Shown: positions 1 through 6,734 of the stretch, in pieces
Layout: each line of letters opens with the position of its first letter
How positions within the stretch are numbered: the stretch's first letter is position 1
Source of the DNA: Spirochaetaceae bacterium
GTDB taxonomy: Bacteria; Spirochaetota; Spirochaetia; B11-G9
DNA: 15,862 bases
NCBI GenBank assembly: GCA_030600745.1
Contig: JAUVLL010000024.1
Coordinates: 1 to 15,862 of the forward strand
Reading direction: 5' to 3'
Translations under genes and position numbers: made by a program
Notes under the pieces: generated by a model
What the model was told of the DNA's origin: nothing
Databases searched by the model: none
Seen by the model: the letters and a program-made list of their open reading frames with translations, nothing else

Positions 1-69
1 TTGAAAATAAAATCTGATGCCAAACTGAAACACTGGTTTGAGTTGAATAAGTGGATTATAATGACATGA
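1..69 (+). CDS. Possible C-terminal tail of the intron-encoded protein (partial)
   Basis: Frame 1 is open from the window edge to a TGA at 67-69, giving a 22-residue tail ending KWIIMT. The stop lies one base before domain V, which is where the reading frame of a group II intron reverse transcriptase often ends. The tail is too short to recognise any domain, so the assignment rests on position only. It could equally be non-coding domain IV sequence. Confidence 0.3.
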   Translation: MKIKSDAKLKHWFELNKWIIMT

Positions 70-70
70 G

Positions 71-138
71 GAGCCGTGTACGGACCCGTACGCACGGTGC
101 TGTGGGCAGACGGAGGCTTTTGCCTCCTCTGACCCGAT
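71..138 (+). ncRNA. Group II intron domains V and VI
   Basis: Domain V: bases 71-78 (GAGCCGTG, containing the catalytic AGC) pair with 93-100 (CACGGTGC); the upper stem TACG 79-82 pairs with CGTA 87-90 around a four-base loop, and CG at 91-92 forms the expected two-base bulge. The first A faces G, a small departure from the usual A-U pair. Domain VI: GGG 104-106 with CCC 133-135, CAGA 107-110 with TCTG 128-131, and GGAGGC 112-117 with GCCTCC 122-127 around a TTTT loop, leaving A132 bulged as the branch-point adenosine near the 3' end. All catalytic features visible here look intact. Confidence 0.8.
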
Positions 139-247
139 TACTGAATATTTTCCCATATTTAAAGAATTTTGGCTGGTCTTTGAAGCACCACGCCATTTTT
201 GGGTGTACTAAGTTGCAGGAACAGAATAAAAGAAGTACATTGTTAAA

Positions 248-622
248 ATGGGGAAAAGTATGGAAGCAATTGCAGCAGTTCTCGAACATGAGCTTGAAGA
301 AGCCTTTGAGGTTAAAAATAAGAAGTCTCTCCACCGATATGTCATGCTTCTTGCGGACAACATAGTAAAAAAAGAAAATTATGAGAAAGACCAGTCAGAT
401 GTAAGATCGGATATTGCAATTTTGGCGGAAAACATGAAGCTGGGGTTTGAACGAACAGATCAGCGATTTGAGGAAATGAACCAGCGTTTTGAAGCCATGC
501 AGATTCAAATGGATAGACGCTTTGATGCTGTAGATAAGCGATTTTCCATGATGTTTGTTTTTATGAACATCGGAATGAGCCTGATTATACTTATGACAAT
601 TCTCTTTAAGTTTGTGACATAA
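248..622 (+). CDS. Small coiled-coil protein with C-terminal membrane anchor (Bdr-like)
   Basis: A 124-residue protein with no enzyme motif. Residues about 50-100 form a heptad-repeat coiled coil built from the unit RFE/RFD (GFERTDQRFEEMNQRFEAM, then DRRFDAVDKRF). Residues about 101-122 are a hydrophobic helix (MMFVFMNIGMSLIILMTILF) ending in KFVT. This layout, polar N-terminus then RF-rich coiled coil then C-terminal anchor, resembles the Bdr proteins of Borrelia and DUF1640-type proteins; the relationship is inferred from pattern. The start is uncertain: ATG 248 has only a distant AGAAG (231-235), while ATG 260 has GGGGA six bases before it. It lies just downstream of the intron end and has no obvious operon partner. 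It probably oligomerises at the inner membrane; the function is unknown. Confidence 0.7.
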   Translation: MGKSMEAIAAVLEHELEEAFEVKNKKSLHRYVMLLADNIVKKENYEKDQSDVRSDIAILAENMKLGFERTDQRFEEMNQRFEAMQIQMDRRFDAVDKRFSMMFVFMNIGMSLIILMTILFKFVT

Positions 623-746
623 TATTTTACAGACAATTACCATTTCAGCAACACTCTACAATCTCTTCATACTTTATTCATAAACTACCACTATATTTGC
701 CAATATAAATTAAGAATACTTAATAAGGATTTAATAGGAGATAACG

Positions 747-1418
747 ATGAATAAGAAATTAGTAACAATAGCAATTTTAACAGTAATGATAAGTACTGCC
801 TTAATGGCCGGTAACCGGGGATCAGACTTTGGTGGTGAAATGGAAAGTGTACTCGAATCAGTTGAGATAAGTTCTCTTTACGATGCAGAGGCAGAAGGCA
901 TTTTGTTAATGAGAGAAGAAGAAAAGCTTGCAAGAGATGTATATCTTACCCTTTATGATAAATGGGGGCTAAGGACTTTTACAAATATTGCCGGTGCAGA
1001 AAGTACACACATGGATGCAATGGGAATTCTTCTGGAAAGATATAATCTGGAAGACCCTATAAAATCTGATACAATAGGTGTTTTTACAAACCCCGAAATG
1101 CAGAATCTTTACAATACACTTGTAGCACAGGGATCTGAGTCTTTTAATGCAGCTCTTAATGTAGGAGCTACTATTGAGGATCTTGATATATATGATCTTG
1201 AAAGACTGATAGAAGATACAGATAATGACGATCTTAAAATAGTATATCAGAATCTTCTAAAGGGTTCCAGAAATCATATGAGAGCCTTTGATATGCAGCT
1301 TTCAAGAAATGGAATTGATTATCAGGCTCAGTATATATCAGATGAAAGTCTTTCAATTATACTTAATACAGATATGGAAAGAGGCGCTGTAATAACCAAT
1401 CCAAACTTCAGGTTCTAG
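747..1418 (+). CDS. Exported DUF2202 ferritin-like protein
   Basis: A 223-residue protein matching the DUF2202 family, a four-helix-bundle ferritin-like fold. A signal peptide spans residues 1-21 (MNKK, hydrophobic core, ALMA then GN), so the mature protein is exported. Putative metal ligands sit in the family positions: the EEE cluster 57-59 followed by LARDVY, E85-S-T-H88 in the second helix, E144 with DLDIYDLE in the third, and GSRNH177MRAF in the fourth. The family motif GVFTNPEMQNLYNTL is at 111-125. A di-iron or redox-protective role would fit the fold, but the biochemical activity of DUF2202 proteins is not well established. The start is supported by AGGAG 736-740, six bases before the ATG. 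It is monocistronic, meeting a minus-strand gene tail to tail. Confidence 0.88.
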   Translation: MNKKLVTIAILTVMISTALMAGNRGSDFGGEMESVLESVEISSLYDAEAEGILLMREEEKLARDVYLTLYDKWGLRTFTNIAGAESTHMDAMGILLERYNLEDPIKSDTIGVFTNPEMQNLYNTLVAQGSESFNAALNVGATIEDLDIYDLERLIEDTDNDDLKIVYQNLLKGSRNHMRAFDMQLSRNGIDYQAQYISDESLSIILNTDMERGAVITNPNFRF

Positions 1419-1431
1419 ATTTATCAGAACC
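1411..1431. terminator. Hairpin shared by two convergent genes
   Basis: GGTTCT (1411-1416) and AGAACC (1426-1431) form a perfect six-base stem around a nine-base loop that covers both convergent stop codons (TAG 1416-1418 plus, TGA 1424-1426 minus). It could act as a bidirectional transcription end. No strong T-run follows on either strand, so intrinsic termination is only a possibility. Confidence 0.35.
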
Positions 1432-2032
1432 CGATAATACGTTTTAATTCCAACCCCAGGTCTGTATCTTTTTTAAGGTGCAGACTTTTTATATTCAGGT
1501 TTTCGGCAGCAGTAATATTTTCTTTTAAGTCATCTATAAATAGTGTAGTTTTGGGATCCAGATTATATTTAGACAGTAAAATATCATAAATATTCCTATC
1601 AGGCTTAATAGCTTTTACATCCCAGGAAATTATTTCACCATGAAACTGATTAAAAAAATCAAATTTACTGCGAATTATTTTAAACCCGTATTCCGGAAAA
1701 TTTGATAACAGGTAAATTCTGCATCCAAGTTCTTTATATTTTATTGCATAGTCAATCGTATTTTTTAAGGGGGATATATGGTAAGGGGCTTCCCTGATAA
1801 ATTTATCAATATCCTGGCCGTATGGTTCATTCATTTTGGATAGTTTTTCTATGGCTGCATCCAGTTCAATTGTACCTTTATCAAGTTCCAGCCAGATCTC
1901 GCCCCCAACAATGCTGCTTAAGGGATGATTATAATAATCATCTTTACTAAAAAGAGTTCTGTAAATCCCTTCCGGGTCCCAGTCCAGAAGTACATTCCCT
2001 ATATCAAAAACTATATTTTCTATTTTACTCAT
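1424..2032 (-). CDS. HAD-IA family phosphatase, YihX-like
   Basis: A 202-residue haloacid dehalogenase-superfamily hydrolase, similar in length to E. coli YihX (alpha-D-glucose-1-phosphate phosphatase). Motif I is IVFDIGNVLLDW with nucleophile D10; as in YihX, the second acidic position is replaced (D-I-G-N rather than DxD). Motif II is LLSNF with S110, motif III is KAIKPDRNIYD with K143, and motif IV is LFIDDLKEN with D167 and D168. All catalytic positions are present. The cap domain is the small helical insert at about 20-90. The start codon overlaps the stop of the upstream 3-TM gene (ATGA), so the two are probably translationally coupled. The natural substrate is probably a sugar phosphate or nucleotide; YihX homology favours a hexose phosphate, which is inference. 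Confidence 0.87.
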   Translation of the reverse strand: MSKIENIVFDIGNVLLDWDPEGIYRTLFSKDDYYNHPLSSIVGGEIWLELDKGTIELDAAIEKLSKMNEPYGQDIDKFIREAPYHISPLKNTIDYAIKYKELGCRIYLLSNFPEYGFKIIRSKFDFFNQFHGEIISWDVKAIKPDRNIYDILLSKYNLDPKTTLFIDDLKENITAAENLNIKSLHLKKDTDLGLELKRIIGF

Positions 2033-2295
2033 TCTATATTTTCAACCTCTGTTTTGTTTCGGATAAAAAAAACAATTCCAATGGATACCATTGCCGCATT
2101 AAGAATGTATAGAAATATTACACCATCAAAATTATATAAAACTTTATGAATTATCCCGGATCCATAGCCAATCAGAAGAGCGATCAGAAACAGGAGACTA
2201 TTTGAACCGTTTTTTCTTGTTTTCCATGATTTATAAATTGAGAAAGGCCAGGCCAGACCAAAACACAAAAGCATAACTGCCTCAAAAATACTCAA
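2029..2295 (-). CDS. Small 3-TM protein, SemiSWEET/PQ-loop-like
   Basis: An 88-residue membrane protein with three hydrophobic helices at about 3-20, 33-52 and 58-78, and a charged linker (YKSWKTRKNGS) after the first. Length, three-helix layout, a proline in helix 1 (AWPFSIYKS) and an asparagine in helix 3 (LYILNAAMVSIG) match SemiSWEET transporters, which work as dimers and move sugars. The assignment is from pattern only; another small 3-TM family remains possible. The start is TTG at 2293-2295, supported by GGGAG six bases upstream (2302-2306). It overlaps the downstream HAD phosphatase gene by four bases, suggesting a two-gene unit for a small sugar or sugar phosphate. Confidence 0.6.
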   Translation of the reverse strand: MSIFEAVMLLCFGLAWPFSIYKSWKTRKNGSNSLLFLIALLIGYGSGIIHKVLYNFDGVIFLYILNAAMVSIGIVFFIRNKTEVENIE

Positions 2296-2498
2296 TCAAA
2301 TCTCCCTTGTTGATTTTTTTATTTATTTGATCATTCAAAACTATTCCAGTTTCTGGTAATTGATCACTGATAACTGACTCAGCCAAGCATTCCCAAAAGA
2401 ATTTCCCTGACTTTGTTTCTTAACTCTTTGTCGGAAAGTTCTTTTTTTTTCCTGCATTAGGATTTACTATCATACATAACTTCATAATGTGATTTAAC

Positions 2499-2527
2499 TT
2501 GATTTACCTCTTCCAGTCAAGTATAAT
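2499..2527 (+). promoter_or_regulatory. Near-consensus sigma-70 promoter of the class V aminotransferase gene
   Basis: TTGATT (2499-2504), a spacer of exactly 17 bases, and a perfect TATAAT (2522-2527). Transcription should start near 2533-2535, giving a leader of only about 18 bases before ATG 2552, with GGAGG at 2541-2545. The strength of the elements suggests steady expression. Confidence 0.75.
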
Positions 2528-2551
2528 ACGTGATCGTGATGGAGGTACCTG

Positions 2552-4069
2552 ATGGGTGAACTTGAAAGCTATTTTAATGAATTCCGAAAAAATATAATCG
2601 GTATCGATGAAACATTTGAATCTCCCTATGGCAGAATGCCGGTTGTATATGCTGACTGGATTGCAAGCGGTCGATTGTACAATGAAGTGGAGGATCGTAT
2701 AAAAAACTTAGTAGGACCATGGGTGGCAAACACACATTCAGAATCCAGTGAAACCGGTACGGTTATGACCCATTCCTATCATCTTGCTCATAAAATTATT
2801 AAAGATCATGTCAATGCAGGGGTTAATGATGTAATAATTACCGCAGGTTTTGGTATGACATCAGTTATTAATAAACTTCAGCGTATTCTGGGCTTAAAGA
2901 TTCCGGAACAGTTTAAAGAGGGGTATCTTGCAAATGGGTTCCCTTCAGAAAAAATTGAGAAATCCGGTACTCTTAAGCGTCCAATAGTGTTTGTAACTCA
3001 TATGGAGCATCATTCGAATCACACATCCTGGCTGGAAACAATAGCAGATGTTATTGTTATTGAGCCTGATAAGTATTTACGTGTTGATACAAAAAAACTG
3101 GAGGAGCTTCTTGAAGAGTATAAGGATCGTGAGATTAAAATTGGCGCTTTTTCTGCCTGCTCCAATGTGACAGGGCTTTCTACACCATATCATAAACTGG
3201 CAGGAATAATGCATCGGGCAGGGGGAATATGTTTTGTAGATTTTGCAGCATCTGCTCCCTATACTGATATTGATATGCATCCGGAAGGTGAAGGTGAGGA
3301 ATATCTGGATGGGGTTGTTTTTTCTCCCCATAAATTCCTCGGAGGTCCTGGAAGTTCCGGAGTTCTCATTTTTAACTCAAAACTTTATCACAATAAAATA
3401 CCGGATAATCCAGGAGGAGGTACTGTTTCCTGGACAAACAGGTGGAATCATCACAACTATATAACAGATATTGAAGCCAGAGAGGACGGCGGAACTCCAG
3501 GATTTATTCAGTCTATGCGAACTGCTATGGCGATTGGTTTAAAAAACAGGATGGATGTTGAAAAAATGGCGAAGAGGGAGGAAGAACTTCTTAAGACGGC
3601 ATTTACCAGAATGGAGAAGATAAAGGAGCTGCACATTCTTGCGGGTGAACACAAAAAGCGAATAGGTGTAATCTCGTTTTATATTGATAATATTCATCAT
3701 AATCTTATAATTCGAATTTTAAATGACAGGTTTGGTATTCAAATTCGGGGAGGCTGTTCCTGTGCAGGTACCTATGGCCATTTCCTCCTGCATGTTACCC
3801 GGTCAAAATCAAAACAGATAACAGAGCAGATAAATGATGGAGATCTCTCTTTAAAGCCTGGTTGGGCAAGGCTTTCTCTTCATCCTACAATGACAGATGC
3901 AGAGCTTGAATATATAATGGATGCTCTTGATGCACTTGTAATTAATGTCGAAGAATGGAAGAAAGATTATACCTATTCAAGTATTACAAATGAGTTTGCT
4001 CATAAAAGCTTTACAACTAAAAAGCCGGAAGACTTTAGAAGCTGGTTCAGCTTTGAAAGGTCAGAATAA
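2552..4069 (+). CDS. Class V aminotransferase-fold PLP enzyme, cysteine-desulfurase-like
   Basis: A 505-residue PLP-dependent enzyme of fold type I, class V. The Schiff-base lysine is K261 in SPHKFLGGPGSSG; D230 in CFVDFAAS binds the pyridine nitrogen; the cofactor-stacking His region is THMEHHSNHTSW (149-160); TAGFGMTS (97-104) fits the phosphate-binding loop. C402 and C404 in IRGGCSCAGTYGH occupy the region where SufS/CsdA desulfurases carry their catalytic cysteine. It is about 100 residues longer than SufS, with extensions around 111-140 and at the C-terminus, and no suf or isc genes are nearby. A desulfurase or lyase reaction on a sulfur amino acid is plausible; the substrate is unknown. 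GGAGG lies six bases before the start. Its 3' end overlaps the convergent kinase gene by 23 bases. Confidence 0.85.
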   Translation: MGELESYFNEFRKNIIGIDETFESPYGRMPVVYADWIASGRLYNEVEDRIKNLVGPWVANTHSESSETGTVMTHSYHLAHKIIKDHVNAGVNDVIITAGFGMTSVINKLQRILGLKIPEQFKEGYLANGFPSEKIEKSGTLKRPIVFVTHMEHHSNHTSWLETIADVIVIEPDKYLRVDTKKLEELLEEYKDREIKIGAFSACSNVTGLSTPYHKLAGIMHRAGGICFVDFAASAPYTDIDMHPEGEGEEYLDGVVFSPHKFLGGPGSSGVLIFNSKLYHNKIPDNPGGGTVSWTNRWNHHNYITDIEAREDGGTPGFIQSMRTAMAIGLKNRMDVEKMAKREEELLKTAFTRMEKIKELHILAGEHKKRIGVISFYIDNIHHNLIIRILNDRFGIQIRGGCSCAGTYGHFLLHVTRSKSKQITEQINDGDLSLKPGWARLSLHPTMTDAELEYIMDALDALVINVEEWKKDYTYSSITNEFAHKSFTTKKPEDFRSWFSFERSE

Positions 4070-6296
4070 AAGAAGTGCCTTTATTTTCTATTATTTCTAT
4101 TTCCCCGCCAAGCTGATCTGTTAGAGCTTCAATAAGAAGAGTACCCATCCCCGGCCCCGGTTTGCTGCCTTTATTTTTGGAAGTGGAAATTCCTATTCCG
4201 TTATCTTTCACTTTAATAATTATTTCTCCTGTTTCTCTCTTTTTTATAAGTATATCGATTTTACATTCAGTCTGTTTCAATCCTGTAAAGGCGTGTTTGA
4301 ATGTATTAATAATAAGCTCATTTACAAGGAGCCCGCAGGTAGTTGCACGATCAATATCAAGGTAGACAATATCGCCGGTTACTGCCACCTGTATCGGGTT
4401 TCCAATTTTATTATGGGTAGCAGAGATTGTGGTTACAATCTGGTACAGGTAGTCATAAAAATCAATTTCAGAAACAGAATCGGTGGAATAGAGCATCTCA
4501 TGTACCAGCGCCATAGACTGAATTCTGCTTTGAAGAGATTCGAGTGTTTCCTGAATCATACCATCTGACAGATCGGCAAGTTGAAGATTAATTAAACTGG
4601 TGATAATTTGCATATTATTTTTTACTCTGTGGTGAATTTCTTTTAACAGAATATTTTTTTCTTCAAGAGAAGCATTAAGTTTTGTTTCAGCGGCTTTTCT
4701 GGATGTAAAATCCTGACCTGTGAATAATAGTTCGTTAATTGTCCCATCCTGATTAAGAAGCATTGTATTTGCCCATAAAATCCAGACTTCTTTTCCGTCT
4801 GCTGTAATATTCCTATTTATACCATTCCAATATTTTTCATCTTTAGTAAAAATCCTCTCAAGTATGTCAATATCATTGGGATCATTGGTTTTTAATACAG
4901 TGTCCTGTACCGCAGAGCCAATCAGCTCCTCTTTTGTGTATCCATAGAACTTCAATCCAAATGGATTACAGTATGTAATTGTTCCGTTCGGAGTTATTCT
5001 CATAATTATACTGTTAATGTTTTCAATAAGAGTTTTATACTCCTTCTGACTTACACTAAGATTGTCAATAGTTAAATTAAGTCGTTTTTCCATTTCCGAA
5101 AAAGCTTTTGCCAGAAATCCGATCTCGTCTTTTCTTTCAAGTATCTTAGGGGGAATGCTCCATTCTTTATCTGCATTTTCTATCCAGGAAATTTGGGAAA
5201 CCAGTCTGCTGAGTTTTATAATAGGTTTTGCTGTTGCTCCTGCAATCAGGTAGCTGGTAAACACGATAATTACAAGAAATAGAATGAGAAAAATAATGCT
5301 GAGCATACTGGCCCTTTGGTAATCTGACATATAATCAGATTCAGGAATAATTACCAGTACGTACCAGTTCAGGCCATGAGGCCCATAGTATGAGGTCGAT
5401 CTTACCAGATATTTAATATTATTTACTTTTAATGGAAATTCAAAAACCATCCCCTTCTTGTCATCAGCAATCTTTTCAAGAAACCTTTTTGAAACGGCGG
5501 AAAATATCGGGTTTTTAAGATTAACTGCAGGAATTGAATGATTAAGACTATCCAGTAATGGAATTTTTTTAGATGTGGCTATTGTAATCCCGGAGGGTTC
5601 CATTACAAGAACTGATGAGTTGTTGCTCATAGAGAGTTGTGCCAAAAATTTACTGATTCCTTCCAAAGTAACTGAAGTTGTAAAAACACCACTGAATTCA
5701 TTTTCTACAGGAAAGTAAGGTTGGCTGCCGGAGATCGCCGGTTGATTGTTGGATGAGAACAGATATATATCTGACCAGGCAGGAAGTTTATTTTTTATTG
5801 AAGCTTTATACCATGGACGCAGTCTGGGATCGTAATTGATAACAGTTTTTTCCAGCTTAAGTTTTTGTCCCCTTAAATCTGTTGCATATAATTCCAGATT
5901 TCCCCTGTTTACAATTCCTGTTCTTATTCTCCCATCGTCCATTCTCTGGGCTTCCACATATGTTCCCTCTTCCGTTCCAAAGGCAATAATATTCACAGTT
6001 TTAAATATTGACATCTGTCTGTAGAAAAACTTTCTTAGAAGATCAAAGTTATCTGATTGGTTTTCACTAATACGGATAAATGCATCGTTCAGGTTGTTTA
6101 TTGTATGGGGAATATCCAGATACGAATCAAGTTTCAGTAGAACTTTATTGGTGATTTCCTTATGAATTGTACTGATATTTTTATTTATAAGTGCCTTATT
6201 CAAGTTAGAGGTTATTAATCCAAAACTTATAAAAATAAGAACAATAAGGAGACTTGTGAATAGTGTAATAGATGTTCTAAGATGTCTGGAATTAAT
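4047..6296 (-). CDS. Membrane sensor histidine kinase: dCache-HAMP-PAS-HisKA_2-HATPase
   Basis: With the proposed start the protein has about 749 residues. Domains in order: TM helix about 10-29, periplasmic double-Cache-like sensor about 40-325 (motifs DPRLRPWYKAS, AWSDIYLFSS), TM 331-353, HAMP 354-410, PAS about 419-534 (ITPNGTITYCNPFG, ELLFTGQDFTSRK), HisKA_2 dimerisation with EIHHRVKNNMQ (phospho-acceptor H556, before R), and HATPase with N box NELIINTFKHAF, DNGIGIS and GPGMGT. All catalytic boxes look intact. HisKA_2 kinases usually signal through cytoplasmic response regulators; none is encoded here, so it is an orphan. The reading frame extends to an ATG at 6389, but that start lacks a ribosome site and lies inside the cupin gene; an ATT at 6294-6296 fits better. 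It senses an unknown extracellular small molecule. Confidence 0.85.
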   Translation of the reverse strand: MNSRHLRTSITLFTSLLIVLIFISFGLITSNLNKALINKNISTIHKEITNKVLLKLDSYLDIPHTINNLNDAFIRISENQSDNFDLLRKFFYRQMSIFKTVNIIAFGTEEGTYVEAQRMDDGRIRTGIVNRGNLELYATDLRGQKLKLEKTVINYDPRLRPWYKASIKNKLPAWSDIYLFSSNNQPAISGSQPYFPVENEFSGVFTTSVTLEGISKFLAQLSMSNNSSVLVMEPSGITIATSKKIPLLDSLNHSIPAVNLKNPIFSAVSKRFLEKIADDKKGMVFEFPLKVNNIKYLVRSTSYYGPHGLNWYVLVIIPESDYMSDYQRASMLSIIFLILFLVIIVFTSYLIAGATAKPIIKLSRLVSQISWIENADKEWSIPPKILERKDEIGFLAKAFSEMEKRLNLTIDNLSVSQKEYKTLIENINSIIMRITPNGTITYCNPFGLKFYGYTKEELIGSAVQDTVLKTNDPNDIDILERIFTKDEKYWNGINRNITADGKEVWILWANTMLLNQDGTINELLFTGQDFTSRKAAETKLNASLEEKNILLKEIHHRVKNNMQIITSLINLQLADLSDGMIQETLESLQSRIQSMALVHEMLYSTDSVSEIDFYDYLYQIVTTISATHNKIGNPIQVAVTGDIVYLDIDRATTCGLLVNELIINTFKHAFTGLKQTECKIDILIKKRETGEIIIKVKDNGIGISTSKNKGSKPGPGMGTLLIEALTDQLGGEIEIIENKGTSFILTFQS

Positions 6297-6308
6297 AACA
6301 AACTCCTT
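6294..6308 (-). promoter_or_regulatory. Ribosome binding site pointing to an ATT start codon
   Basis: On the minus strand AAGGAG (6308-6303) is followed by six bases and then ATT (6296-6294), in frame with the kinase. The next residues, NSRHLRTS, give a positively charged N-terminus directly before the first membrane helix. No ATG, GTG or TTG lies in frame between the ATG at 6389 and the end of that helix. ATT initiation is rare but known (E. coli infC). Confidence 0.55.
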
Positions 6309-6350
6309 AATTATATCTCCATGGGGGTGCAGAATATCCTGATATTGTAT

Positions 6351-6379
6351 AGTATAGATAAAATAGACAGGAGGTGCAA
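6351..6379 (-). promoter_or_regulatory. Promoter of the sensor kinase gene
   Basis: TTGCAC (6379-6374), a 17-base spacer and TATACT (6356-6351) on the minus strand. Transcription would start near 6344, downstream of the ATG at 6389, which agrees with the ATT start at 6296. The -35 region overlaps the ribosome binding site of the divergent cupin gene (6369-6376). Confidence 0.55.
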
Positions 6380-6381
6380 AT

Positions 6382-6729
6382 ATGTACATAAAAAAAAGAA
6401 GTGAAATAGATAAAAAAGTTTTTAATACGGATATTATGAAAAATGTTGAAAAGCAGGTACTTATTGGAGGTGATCAGGGTTGGGACAGCCATGTAATGCG
6501 AATGTTTACCCTGGGGAAGGATGGTTATTCCCCAAAACATACTCATCCCTGGGCTCATGTGGTCTATATTGTAAAAGGAGAGGGCGTAATTTTTATTGAT
6601 GGTGTTGACTATCCTGTATCCGGAGATTCTGTTGCAGTGGTACCTGGGGGAAAAGAACATCAGTTTACACAGAAGGGTAAGGATGAGTTTGTTTTTATGT
6701 GTATTGTACCCACAGAAGGGGATGTGTAA
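6382..6729 (+). CDS. Small single-domain cupin
   Basis: A 115-residue protein of the cupin_2 type: one beta-barrel domain. Cupin motif 1 is KHTHPWAHVVYIVKGEG (the two His of HxH, the conserved turn residues, then the loop GEG), and motif 2 is PGGKEHQF with the third histidine. These residues normally bind a divalent metal. Cupins of this size are isomerases, dioxygenases or sugar/effector binders; nothing here decides between them. A strong AGGAGGTG (6369-6376) sits six bases before the ATG. It is divergent from the sensor kinase, sharing an intergenic region of about 85 bases with it, and its stop lies five bases from the convergent pyruvate kinase stop. Confidence 0.85.
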   Translation: MYIKKRSEIDKKVFNTDIMKNVEKQVLIGGDQGWDSHVMRMFTLGKDGYSPKHTHPWAHVVYIVKGEGVIFIDGVDYPVSGDSVAVVPGGKEHQFTQKGKDEFVFMCIVPTEGDV

Positions 6730-6734
6730 TCAGC

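Larger units (their letters stand above)
1..138 (+). mobile_element. 3' end of a group II intron (5' part outside window)
   Basis: The segment ends in an RNA that folds as group II intron domains V and VI, described separately. Group II introns are self-splicing ribozymes that move by retrohoming with an intron-encoded reverse transcriptase/maturase, whose gene normally lies in domain IV just upstream of domain V. Only the last bases before domain V are inside this window, so the intron and its reverse transcriptase, if intact, lie to the left. The 3' boundary is placed at about base 138, where the dinucleotide AT fits the usual AY ending, six bases after the bulged A. The short domain V followed directly by domain VI recalls bacterial class C introns, but the class cannot be settled without the 5' part. 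Confidence 0.75.

Noticed and set aside
51..365. 104-codon plus-strand frame across the intron end
   Set aside because: It runs through the structured intron RNA and overlaps the coiled-coil gene in another frame; it has no recognisable protein features.
2322..2460. T-rich stretch as a terminator or small RNA
   Set aside because: No stem of convincing length precedes the T-runs on either strand.
6307..6660. 117-codon minus-strand frame antisense to the cupin
   Set aside because: The cupin has a strong ribosome site and clear metal-binding motifs; the opposite frame has none.
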